NCBI GenBank assembly: GCA_001464625.1
Contig: LNFJ01000032.1
Span: forward strand, 1 to 43,638
Direction of reading: 5' to 3'
DNA length: 43,638 bases
Source: Bacteroidia bacterium Ga0077558
GTDB taxonomy: Bacteria > Bacteroidota > Bacteroidia > Chitinophagales > Chitinophagaceae
Part shown: positions 34,968 through 42,175 of the stretch, in pieces
Numbering within the stretch: the first letter of the stretch is position 1
Layout: each line of letters starts with the position of its first letter
The notes under the pieces: generated by a model
What the model was told of the DNA's origin: nothing
Seen by the model: only the letters and a program-made list of their open reading frames with translations
The model's database searches: none
Position numbers and translations under genes: made by a program

Positions 34968-35585
34968 ATGGAAATAGTTTCGGCCCAATACATTATCAGC
35001 AGCGCAACGTATAAGCAATGTCCACCGCCTGAAAATGCGGAGTATGCTTTTATTGGTAGAAGTAATGTAGGTAAGTCATCACTTATCAATATGATCACTG
35101 GTAAAACCCATTTGGCTAAAACATCAGGTACGCCGGGCAAAACACAATTGATCAATCATTTTGAAATTGTTTCTTCCGGTAAAAAAAAATGGAATATTGT
35201 AGATCTTCCAGGGTATGGCTATGCCACCGTATCACAAAAGGCCAGAAATAACTGGGAGAACATGATCGAATCGTACATCCGCAAAAGAGAAAATCTCGTT
35301 TGTATTTTTGTATTGATCGATAGCCGCCATGAGCCGCAGGCAATAGATCTGGAGTTCATTAATAAATTAGGGGAGTGGCAAGTGCCTTTTGTATTGGTTT
35401 TTACCAAAAAAGATAAAAATAAACCCGGTGCCACCACCCGAAATGTGGAAGCTTTTTTAGCGGCTATGTCCGACAGTTGGGAAGAGCCACCGCCCTATTT
35501 TATTACTTCTGCCACAAAAAGAGATGGTAGAAAAGAATTGCTTGACTATATCGGTGGTCTAAATAGTAGTTTTACAAGGCTTTAA
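34968..35585 (+). CDS. engB: Ribosome biogenesis GTPase EngB/YsxC
   Basis: Start set at the ATG at 34968 (MEIVSAQYIISSATY), the usual N-terminus; an open frame extends to 34863 but that part is not family-like. In 205 residues the G motifs are complete: G1 GRSNVGKSS, G2 Thr in 'SGTPGKTQ', G3 DLPGYGYA, G4 TKKDK, G5 SATKRDG. EngB helps assemble the large ribosomal subunit. It ends just before a strong terminator. Confidence 0.95.
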   Translation: MEIVSAQYIISSATYKQCPPPENAEYAFIGRSNVGKSSLINMITGKTHLAKTSGTPGKTQLINHFEIVSSGKKKWNIVDLPGYGYATVSQKARNNWENMIESYIRKRENLVCIFVLIDSRHEPQAIDLEFINKLGEWQVPFVLVFTKKDKNKPGATTRNVEAFLAAMSDSWEEPPPYFITSATKRDGRKELLDYIGGLNSSFTRL

Positions 35586-35590
35586 AAATG

Positions 35591-35617
35591 AAAACCCTGT
35601 TTTTTATAGGGTTTTTC
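35591..35617 (+). terminator. Terminator after engB
   Basis: AAAACCCT (35591-35598) pairs with AGGGTTTT (35608-35615) over a 9-nt T-rich loop, followed by more T. It stands 6 nt after the engB stop. Confidence 0.8.
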
Positions 35618-35659
35618 TCAGATTTATGAACTATTTTGCAGCCTATTATACCTTGTGTT

Positions 35660-35866
35660 ATGAGAAGATTCCTATCCGAAAAAAATATTGTGGTGATGCT
35701 TTTTGTGTTGGTTCTCATTACTTTCTCTCTTGCCCAGGAGGATAGTAAGAAGATGGAACGTATGTACACAGGCGCCAATACAATCACTGCCAGCAGTCTG
35801 CTGGTACAATTGCCTGTTATCGAAGAAACCTCCTCTACCGACCGCTCAACTATTGTGGCGGAATAA
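35660..35866 (+). CDS. Small exported protein, unknown
   Basis: A 68-residue frame starting at the ATG at 35660, with a signal-peptide-like helix (IVVMLFVLVLITFSLAQ) and a short Thr/Ser-rich mature part. No family recognised. The cleavage-site-like 'SLAQ|E' supports a real exported peptide; the ORF is short, so it could still be chance. It lies between the engB terminator and another small exported gene. Confidence 0.45.
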   Translation: MRRFLSEKNIVVMLFVLVLITFSLAQEDSKKMERMYTGANTITASSLLVQLPVIEETSSTDRSTIVAE

Positions 35867-35922
35867 ATACCTTACAACTGGTATTTTAATTTTTCAACTT
35901 TTTTATAGCTTCGGAAAAAAAC

Positions 35923-36267
35923 ATGAAGGCTATACTATTGGGCATCCTATTCTTGTCAGGAACTTTTGTGGTTGGTCAACCTGCAGACTCCTCCTCAACG
36001 GAAATTAAAAAAATAAATGGTGATTCGATTGTAACTGCTCTTCAAAAACGAAGAGATAGTTTGGTAGAAGCAATCTACCTGGCAGATAGTAACCTACGCA
36101 AACAACAATTCCAGAACAATACGAATTACATTTTACGATTGCAGCAAGAAAACAAGGCAAAGCAAAAAAAGGCAGCGATGATACGGATAGCAATAGGAGT
36201 TGGCTTCCTTGCAATTTTGATTTTCGGATTATCCAGGAGACGAAAATATCAAAGCAAAACAAAATAG
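35923..36267 (+). CDS. Small exported protein with coiled coil and C-terminal membrane helix
   Basis: A 114-residue protein with a signal peptide (MKAILLGILFLSGTFVVGQ), a helical, probably coiled-coil, stretch of about 60 residues ('RRDSLVEAIYLADSNLRKQQ'), a membrane helix at about 85-103 and a basic RRRKYQSKTK tail that should face the cytoplasm. So the helical part is periplasmic. No family recognised. Its genetic neighbour is another small exported gene 56 nt upstream. Confidence 0.65.
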   Translation: MKAILLGILFLSGTFVVGQPADSSSTEIKKINGDSIVTALQKRRDSLVEAIYLADSNLRKQQFQNNTNYILRLQQENKAKQKKAAMIRIAIGVGFLAILIFGLSRRRKYQSKTK

Positions 36268-36328
36268 GGGAGAGGGAGTTACTTGCAGGAAAAAATCCCA
36301 CATCAGAGTAAGAGAGAATTCGCTGTTT

Positions 36329-36802
36329 CTAATTCACTACTTTATTGGCGCAGCTGCTGCTTGCAAAAGCTTCAGGTTTGGCTTTAAAGGCAAAGCCCAT
36401 TCCAAGAATATAACCCATCGCTTCTTTCAATGCATCATTACTTTTAAAGTGTGGATTGGTATTGATGTCTGCATGTACTTCCATATCCACATCGTAAACC
36501 GTAAACAGGTTGCAGAGTTCATACGCAATTTCAATGCTTTTGGCTACTTCCGTCAGCATACGTTCCTTAATAGAAAACTGCTGGCGGGTTTTTTCATTAT
36601 GAATGAACATAAAGCCGCCATGTCCTTCCCGTAGAAAAACAATAACGGTAGCAAATTCTGTTTCCTGTCCTTTTACTTGTGAATCGGTGCCGATACAAAC
36701 TTTCAACCGAAAGCCTTTGGCTGTTTCCCTTTTGATAGCTGCTTCAACAGCATCCATGATCGGGGTTTCAATCGGGTCGCCATTAAATTTTCTCCAACGC
36801 AT
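36329..36802 (-). CDS. YkuK family RNase H-like protein
   Basis: A 157-residue protein starting MRWRKFNGDPIETPIMDAVE, the YkuK family beginning, with an RNase H-like fold including 'VCIGTDSQVKG' (the first catalytic-type Asp) and 'VDMEVHADIN' further on. The biochemical role is not well defined; it may bind or cut nucleic acid. Its start codon follows directly on the T tract of a perfect hairpin terminator of the upstream protease gene, so it either has a promoter in that hairpin or needs read-through. Confidence 0.87.
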   Translation of the reverse strand: MRWRKFNGDPIETPIMDAVEAAIKRETAKGFRLKVCIGTDSQVKGQETEFATVIVFLREGHGGFMFIHNEKTRQQFSIKERMLTEVAKSIEIAYELCNLFTVYDVDMEVHADINTNPHFKSNDALKEAMGYILGMGFAFKAKPEAFASSSCANKVVN

Positions 36803-36807
36803 ATAAA

Positions 36808-36840
36808 AAAAGGTTTTCCTAAGTTACAGGAAAACCTTTT
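36808..36840 (-). terminator. Strong terminator after the metalloprotease gene
   Basis: A perfect 13-bp stem (36808-36820 with 36828-36840; AAAAGGTTTTCCT and its complement) with a 7-nt loop; on the minus strand it runs into TTTTTTT. The YkuK ATG is only 5-6 nt downstream. Confidence 0.85.
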
Positions 36841-36890
36841 ACAAACAATAGGGGTACGGATTAATGTTCTGTTACCAGAACAAAAAAGAG

Positions 36891-38495
36891 TTATTGGCGA
36901 ACAAATTTTTCAATCCACTGTTCGGCATCGTTACTAAAACGAATAAAGTACATACCTGCTGCATTCATAGCTGGTGCACTGATACTGTTATAGCCGTTAT
37001 TGATCTGGCCTTTGCTTACTGTTTTGCCGTTTAAGTCGTAAATAAAATAATTATAAACACCCTGGCTTGTTACTCCTACACTGTTGGTATTAATCATTGT
37101 GCTAACCAATTTTGGACGTGGGTCTGAACCTGCAGGACGGATCGTTACCACTTTAGAGTAATAATGTTCTGCATTATCAAATGTTACATGCAAACGGTAT
37201 TGCGCAGTTGAAGAAAAATTAGGCCTGTAGATATAAGAGCGGTCTGCGTTTGCAGGTTGTGTTACTTGGGTAAAGTTTCTGCCATCCGTTGAAACTTCTA
37301 AAATTTGTTCTACTACCTGCTCATCTGCATCAATAAGCCATGTAAGTTGATGACGGTCGCCTACTAATTGACCATTTAGTTCAAGTCTTCTTAATGGAAG
37401 TGTTGTATTATCTGTAAAGCTTCCTTGCAATGCATAAGAACCAAGGCTTGCATAGTTTGGCGCATATATATTTCCCCTTCCTTCAACCCTTATATAATAA
37501 GTGCCGGGGTTCAGCAAGGTATCTACAACGGAGTTCAATAAAGTACCCGGGTTATAAATACTCAATTGCGTTTGCGAACCATTATATAAAGTAACCTGTA
37601 AATCAAGATTTGAACCTGCATTTCCAGTTCCTACATTATATGGAATGGCAGTTAGTTGAAAGCGACCAAAAGCAGGTTGGGTAAAACGAATCAAATCCTG
37701 ATCGGTATTACGTTCTACTATACCATTTACTGTAAACTGGTTTGCTACAAATGGAACGTTAGCCGCCTGGTTAAAAGTAGCTGTATAATCATCTGTGCGA
37801 TAAGAGAAGCCATTTGCAGTTGTTAAAACATCTAAATCGCTTTGGTAGTTGGTACAGCCAAAGGAATTAGGTCCATTATTCCAGAGTGTAAGGTTTTGGT
37901 AATAGCCAACACCCATGATTGGTGCCCAGCCTATTTCGCCACTACCTGTTCCGTAATTATAATCAGAAATTTTAGTACAGCTGGCATCATAGGTTGATTG
38001 GTGATACAAACCAAGTGTGTGCCCGGCCTCATGTGCCGTTGCTTCTGAAATATTCTTTACATTATTATTGAGCAGGTTGGTGAATACAAAACAAGGTGTA
38101 TCATCGCCCCATACAAATGAACCAACAAAGGCAACACCACCTGCACCGCTTCCATACCAACTGTTGGATGTGGTTAAAACAACTCTCATTCTCCTGTTTG
38201 CCAGAGCAGCCAGGTATTTAGTAGAGTCGGTAGTTACATTAACATTGAATGGCCGGTAATCTTCGGCTACCCGGTTAAACACTGTTGTGATTTGTTCATT
38301 GTTCAGTGTAGTTGGTGCACAAACAATTGGGCCATTGTAATTCCAGCTAGTGGCATTTACAGTGTGGCCGTCAAAATCTAAAAAGAGTACTGCGGATGCA
38401 CTTGGGTGGCTGCTATAAATTGGCACCTGTGCGGTTGTGGTCAGGGTACTGATCAACGCCAGTATCATAAGACCGGATTTTAAAAATGGTTTCAT
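36891..38495 (-). CDS. Secreted zinc metalloprotease with PPC-like and T9SS sorting domains
   Basis: A 534-residue secreted enzyme: signal peptide (about 1-22, ending TTTAQ), a metzincin-type catalytic domain (about 30-220) with HEAGHTLGLYH (HExxHxxGxxH) as zinc site, and 'WAPIMGVGYY' providing the Met-turn. It is followed by a PPC-like beta-sandwich (about 225-355), a linker/Ig-like part and a T9SS sorting domain ending 'GMYFIRFSNDAEQWIEKFVRQ' region. It would be exported through the T9SS and act outside the cell on proteins. The gene stands alone with a strong terminator. Substrate unknown. Confidence 0.88.
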   Translation of the reverse strand: MKPFLKSGLMILALISTLTTTAQVPIYSSHPSASAVLFLDFDGHTVNATSWNYNGPIVCAPTTLNNEQITTVFNRVAEDYRPFNVNVTTDSTKYLAALANRRMRVVLTTSNSWYGSGAGGVAFVGSFVWGDDTPCFVFTNLLNNNVKNISEATAHEAGHTLGLYHQSTYDASCTKISDYNYGTGSGEIGWAPIMGVGYYQNLTLWNNGPNSFGCTNYQSDLDVLTTANGFSYRTDDYTATFNQAANVPFVANQFTVNGIVERNTDQDLIRFTQPAFGRFQLTAIPYNVGTGNAGSNLDLQVTLYNGSQTQLSIYNPGTLLNSVVDTLLNPGTYYIRVEGRGNIYAPNYASLGSYALQGSFTDNTTLPLRRLELNGQLVGDRHQLTWLIDADEQVVEQILEVSTDGRNFTQVTQPANADRSYIYRPNFSSTAQYRLHVTFDNAEHYYSKVVTIRPAGSDPRPKLVSTMINTNSVGVTSQGVYNYFIYDLNGKTVSKGQINNGYNSISAPAMNAAGMYFIRFSNDAEQWIEKFVRQ

Positions 38496-38586
38496 AACAA
38501 GGAGGATTTTAGGATTTTCAATAGGTACAAAAAAGGGACACGGATGAAAAACGGGTCAGTTTAAAAACTTAGCCATTGGATAAAGT

Positions 38587-39063
38587 TTATTCATTAATGA
38601 GTTCGTGGTAGTTCTTCTTAACAAGAACAAACTGACCATTTTGATTTTGCAATTCATACAAGTCGCCATGCTGAAAGCTGATAATTCTTCCAACATAAGA
38701 AACAACACCTTCCGGACTGGTGGTACGGGAGATAGTAAGTTGTGCTCCATTAAAATTGCTGGAACGAATAACTACACTCTGAATGGTGTTTCCGAATTTG
38801 CTTGCAGAGGAAACTACTTCCCCATCAAACTTTAGGTTAGCAGAAAGAGACAGCCCTATACTGCCCTTACGTCCAACATCAGTTTTAACAAGGGTTTCGA
38901 GTTCAGCAACATTTACTGGAATTTCTTTCGGCAGGTTGTCGAAAAGCCGGGGTTTGTTGTAGTCTGGTTCTGTTACAGGCGGCTTGTCATTCTTTTGCGC
39001 TGATGAACACAGGTACAATAACATAGTACTAATGCATAGTACGGCGGTACGAAGGTTTTTCAT
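38587..39063 (-). CDS. Exported protein of unknown function
   Basis: Start at the ATG at 39063 (MKNLRTAVLCISTMLLYLCSS), which gives a signal peptide cut near residue 22; a longer frame to 39084 lacks one. The mature 135 residues have a Pro-rich start (PPVTEPDYNKPRLF) and probably a small beta-barrel or sandwich ('SIGLSLSANLKFDGEVVSSA'). No family recognised. It lies upstream of the T9SS metalloprotease on the same strand (91 nt gap), so it could be linked in function, for instance as a chaperone, surface partner or inhibitor; this is only positional. Confidence 0.7.
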   Translation of the reverse strand: MKNLRTAVLCISTMLLYLCSSAQKNDKPPVTEPDYNKPRLFDNLPKEIPVNVAELETLVKTDVGRKGSIGLSLSANLKFDGEVVSSASKFGNTIQSVVIRSSNFNGAQLTISRTTSPEGVVSYVGRIISFQHGDLYELQNQNGQFVLVKKNYHELINE

Positions 39064-39262
39064 TTTAACTTGTTTTAAAGTCAATAGGATATTGTTCAGC
39101 AGTTAGGATTTTACAACTGCAGTAATCAGTGGGGTACGGTAATGCAAGATTTGTGAAAATTTTTTAATGCTGCAACAAAAGAGTTGTTGAATCAGTAAAG
39201 ATTGAGTGCTAGTACCCGGAGTGAATCGTAAAACTTCGAACAGTTGTTTGGTTATCTACGAA

Positions 39263-39628
39263 CTAGTACTGGTTAGTACTTAACATTACAAGTGTACAAG
39301 CTTCTAAGGGTTTTATACCTTTTGCAATGGCGAGTTGTGCTAACTCCTCATTTTCCGCCCCTGGGTTAAAGATGATACGCTTAGGGTTTAATGAGAATAT
39401 ATAATCGTAATATTCCTGTTGATGTGCAGGATTTAAATAGAGAGTTATCGTATCAACATTTTCGAAAGGTTGTTTTTCTTTTTCAATAACTACGTCATCT
39501 ACCTGCGAATATTTTCTGCCAACGGCAACTACGGGGTGTCCGTGTTTACGCAGCCGTTGTATTGCCAGGTGGCTGTAGCGGGAAGGATTGTCGGAGGCGC
39601 CAAGCACCAATGTTTTTTTTGTAGTCAT
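39263..39628 (-). CDS. CoA-binding protein (Rossmann, CoA_binding_2 type)
   Basis: A 121-residue single-domain protein with 'KTLVLGASDNPSRYSHLAIQ' and 'NPGAENEELAQLAIAKGI', the CoA_binding_2 pattern. It would bind CoA or a related nucleotide in the cytoplasm; a regulatory role is likely, since no catalytic domain is present. A TAGCTTTA sequence (complement of 39633-39640) lies 4 nt before the ATG, so it may have its own leaderless transcript in addition to read-through from the epimerase gene 25 nt upstream. Confidence 0.88.
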   Translation of the reverse strand: MTTKKTLVLGASDNPSRYSHLAIQRLRKHGHPVVAVGRKYSQVDDVVIEKEKQPFENVDTITLYLNPAHQQEYYDYIFSLNPKRIIFNPGAENEELAQLAIAKGIKPLEACTLVMLSTNQY

Positions 39629-39653
39629 TGTGTAAAGCTAAGATGTAATTCTT

Positions 39654-40637
39654 TTAAAATAGGCGGTATTGTATTCGGGGTACTTCACTTATAATATCTG
39701 TCAGTGCATCTTTCAGTACAGGATATTTGAATTGAAAACCAGCTTCTGATATCTTAGTAGGAACCACCCAACGGCTTTTTAGGACTAACTCTGTTTCTGT
39801 TCCGATTACTGTAGCCCCAATTTTCAGCATCCATTCAAAAGCAGGTAGCCCTATTTTATAGCCGGTTGCAGTTCTTAATGTTTGCATGAATTCTTTATTA
39901 CTGACAGGGTTTGGCGAGGAGCAATTATAAGTCCCTTCAATATTTTCATTTTTATTTATCCATTCAATCATTCTGCAAGTGTCTTTAATATGTATCCAGC
40001 TATACATTTGCTTGCCACTTCCTTGTTTGCCTCCTAATCCTAGTTTTAGCAGATTAAAATAAGGAATCAATACACCACCAGCACCTAATGTAATTGCCAT
40101 ACGTAATGCTACTTTTCTTGTGCAGGGAGTTTGTTGATTGAAGAATGCATTTTCCCATGCTTTACATACATTAACGGAGAAGCCACTATGAAATTCTCCG
40201 GTATATTCATCCTGTGGCCTGTCCTCAGCATGACGATAAATTGTAGCAGAGGAGGCGTTGATCCAGCATGTAGGCGGGGTACTGCATTTTTCTATTGCTT
40301 TGCCGATGGCATTTACTGCATCAACCCGGCTATCGAGAATTTCTTTTTTGTTTTGTTCAGTATAACGGCAGTTTACTGATTTGCCTGCAAGATTGATTAT
40401 TAAATCTGCACCGTTGATCTCATTACTCCACTCTGCTACTTCTTTTCCATCCCATTTTATAAATTTTACATTTTTAAGTGCTGCATCGTTTAGCGAATTA
40501 TATCGATTTCGGTTATTACTCGCATCCGGGAGCTGACGTGTCAATACGATAATGTTATTTTCTTTACCAAAATGTTTTATCATTTCCTGGCCAATAAAGC
40601 CAGTACCGCCTGCTATAACAATTTTACAATGCTTCAT
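39654..40637 (-). CDS. TIGR01777 family epimerase/oxidoreductase
   Basis: A 327-residue extended SDR protein: 'IAGGTGFIGQEMI' NAD(P)-binding motif, 'LINLAGKSV', an active-site-like region 'SSATIYRHAEDRPQDE', and a C-terminal DUF1731 extension ('GTETELVLKSRWVVPTKISE'). The TIGR01777 family (YfcH-like) has no well-defined substrate. It starts 2 nt after the stop of a small membrane-protein gene in the GbsR-led run, so it is in that operon. The first residue (MKHCKIVIAG) fits the fold start. Confidence 0.92.
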   Translation of the reverse strand: MKHCKIVIAGGTGFIGQEMIKHFGKENNIIVLTRQLPDASNNRNRYNSLNDAALKNVKFIKWDGKEVAEWSNEINGADLIINLAGKSVNCRYTEQNKKEILDSRVDAVNAIGKAIEKCSTPPTCWINASSATIYRHAEDRPQDEYTGEFHSGFSVNVCKAWENAFFNQQTPCTRKVALRMAITLGAGGVLIPYFNLLKLGLGGKQGSGKQMYSWIHIKDTCRMIEWINKNENIEGTYNCSSPNPVSNKEFMQTLRTATGYKIGLPAFEWMLKIGATVIGTETELVLKSRWVVPTKISEAGFQFKYPVLKDALTDIISEVPRIQYRLF

Positions 40638-40639
40638 AA

Positions 40640-41044
40640 TCAGTGATTTGATTTTAACAATCCTCCTAACTCATTTCTTAGTGCTAAGTGTGCCAGTAGT
40701 TTGTTATAGATAGACAGATAATAAATTGCAACCGGAATCGAGGCTACAACAGCAAATCCGCCCAGCACTTGTACATCATCCGCTTTAAACAGTTCCGCCA
40801 ATGGTACGCACAAGAACAAAGTGGCCATTACAATTCCAGTCCATTTCCAATAAGAGCCTATTTCTTTGCTGAGACCAGCTCCCATAAATGAACTGGTATT
40901 GAAGGAAGCACTGAAAAGCTGCCAGCAGCCCATAAAAAATAGCCCGGTAAAAAAGCCATAAATGAAAAGAACCGGTATGGAAAGTAGCATAATAATACCT
41001 ACTGTAAACTGGAAGTAGTAATCTGCTTTACGAATGAATAACAT
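40640..41044 (-). CDS. Small membrane protein, unknown
   Basis: A 134-residue protein with four predicted membrane helices: about 10-35, 65-83, 90-110 and a hydrophobic stretch near 35-45. Charged residues at the ends suggest both termini in the cytoplasm. No family recognised. It sits in the GbsR-led operon, 2 nt before the epimerase start, 72 nt after the next membrane gene. The function is unknown; stress or envelope adaptation is only a guess from the regulator. Confidence 0.75.
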   Translation of the reverse strand: MLFIRKADYYFQFTVGIIMLLSIPVLFIYGFFTGLFFMGCWQLFSASFNTSSFMGAGLSKEIGSYWKWTGIVMATLFLCVPLAELFKADDVQVLGGFAVVASIPVAIYYLSIYNKLLAHLALRNELGGLLKSNH

Positions 41045-41116
41045 CTTGAAGTATTTAATTTTTCAGAAAAAAATGAAACTATAGGTTCAAATAAAAGCCG
41101 ATTACCGGCTTTTACA

Positions 41117-41521
41117 TTATTCTTTTGGCATATTTCGCCATTCTATCCAAGATATAATTGTATAATAAAGTATTACAAATAAAGCCACTATCGCTGCATA
41201 CATCAATGTGGCTAATCCATACATCGTATATTTATCGTCTTTATCGCCTCTATCTCCCGATCCATCTTGCGCAAAAGCGATAATGAGCATAGCAAAAACA
41301 ACCAAAGTGCCAATTGAATGTATTTTTCGAAGCAACTTTTTCTTCCAGGCTAAAGGCCCTGCAATAAGATGAATAATTATACTGATTATTTGTATAAAGC
41401 CCAGTGCAACAATAAAGCCAAGCGGATTTATAAGATTTGTGTTGTTGATTGCAATTCCTACAATGTTAATAATGATAAGCACTGTTTGCACCAATACATC
41501 TATAGTCGTATAAGTTTTCAT
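41117..41521 (-). CDS. Small membrane protein, unknown
   Basis: A 134-residue protein with four membrane helices (about 8-25, 30-52, 68-84 and 103-125) and a polar loop GDRGDKDDK with several Asp and Lys between helices 3 and 4. No family recognised. It starts 5 nt after the GbsR/MarR stop, so it should be made from the regulator's transcript. The acidic loop could bind cations, but this is speculative. Confidence 0.75.
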   Translation of the reverse strand: MKTYTTIDVLVQTVLIIINIVGIAINNTNLINPLGFIVALGFIQIISIIIHLIAGPLAWKKKLLRKIHSIGTLVVFAMLIIAFAQDGSGDRGDKDDKYTMYGLATLMYAAIVALFVILYYTIISWIEWRNMPKE

Positions 41522-41526
41522 CTTTA

Positions 41527-42033
41527 CTATTTAAACATTTTCATCAATGAGCTTACAAACCAGCTTTCTTCTGCTTTAATCATTGTGTCTAAAGTTTTAT
41601 CGGCCTGCTTGCCTAGTTTTTTAATGCTGACTACAGTATCTACAAATGTTTTTATATGCTTATCTCTTTTATCGCCTTCCACGGCTTCCAATTTATCAAG
41701 TAATTGAAGCATGGGTTCCAGTTCTCGTTTCTTTCTTTCTTTTACGATCTGTTTTACTACTTTCCATATGTCTTTTTCCGCAGTAAAATATTCTTTACGT
41801 TCGCCGGAGAGTAATACTCTTTCTACGAGGCCCCAGTTAATTAGCTCCCTGATGTTCATATTGGTATTACCCCGACTGATGTTGAGTTCTTCCATCATAT
41901 CATCCTGGGTAAGGGGATCGGGACTGATCAATAGCAAGGCATGTATCTGTGCCATTGTACGATTAATCCCCCAATGGGTACCAAAAGCTCCCCAACTACT
42001 AATGAACTGTTGTTTTGCTTCTATAAGTTTCAT
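41527..42033 (-). CDS. GbsR/MarR family transcriptional regulator
   Basis: A 168-residue regulator with a winged helix (about 30-100): 'ALLLISPDPLTQDDMMEELNISRGNTNMNIRELINWGLVERV' region, the GbsR pattern, then a long helical part for dimer contact. GbsR of Bacillus controls choline and glycine-betaine genes; relatives have other targets. It heads a minus-strand operon of membrane proteins and an epimerase. A near-ideal promoter and a 22-bp perfect palindrome lie directly upstream, so it probably regulates itself and the operon. Confidence 0.9.
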   Translation of the reverse strand: MKLIEAKQQFISSWGAFGTHWGINRTMAQIHALLLISPDPLTQDDMMEELNISRGNTNMNIRELINWGLVERVLLSGERKEYFTAEKDIWKVVKQIVKERKKRELEPMLQLLDKLEAVEGDKRDKHIKTFVDTVVSIKKLGKQADKTLDTMIKAEESWFVSSLMKMFK

Positions 42034-42037
42034 GGAA

Positions 42038-42068
42038 CAAAGCTACAACGCTGTTTCCGAATTTTCAA
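42038..42068 (-). promoter_or_regulatory. Promoter of the gbsR-like operon
   Basis: Minus strand: TTG (complement of 42066-42068), 20 nt, then a perfect TAGCTTTG (complement of 42038-42045). The ATG follows after 4 nt, again implying a leaderless mRNA. Confidence 0.65.
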
Positions 42069-42082
42069 TAATTATTGAAAAT
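42061..42082. promoter_or_regulatory. 22-bp perfect palindrome on the gbsR-like promoter, likely operator
   Basis: ATTTTCAATAA (42061-42071) is followed directly by its exact reverse complement TTATTGAAAAT (42072-42082). It contains the -33 TTG of the promoter. Size, symmetry and position fit a MarR-type dimer site. Confidence 0.6.
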
Positions 42083-42175
42083 ATATTTTTTGCAGGTTTA
42101 AGCTGCCAAATATTAGTCAGGAAAATATATATATTATTTTAAAATAGAAACTGTAATCAATAAGTAACTTGCTGT

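Noticed and set aside
39085..39262. Repeated TTAGTACT/CTAGTACT words in the gap between the exported protein and the CoA-binding gene
   Set aside because: Few and short copies that overlap the end of the CoA-binding gene; no ordered repeat or known site. Nothing else was seen in this gap.
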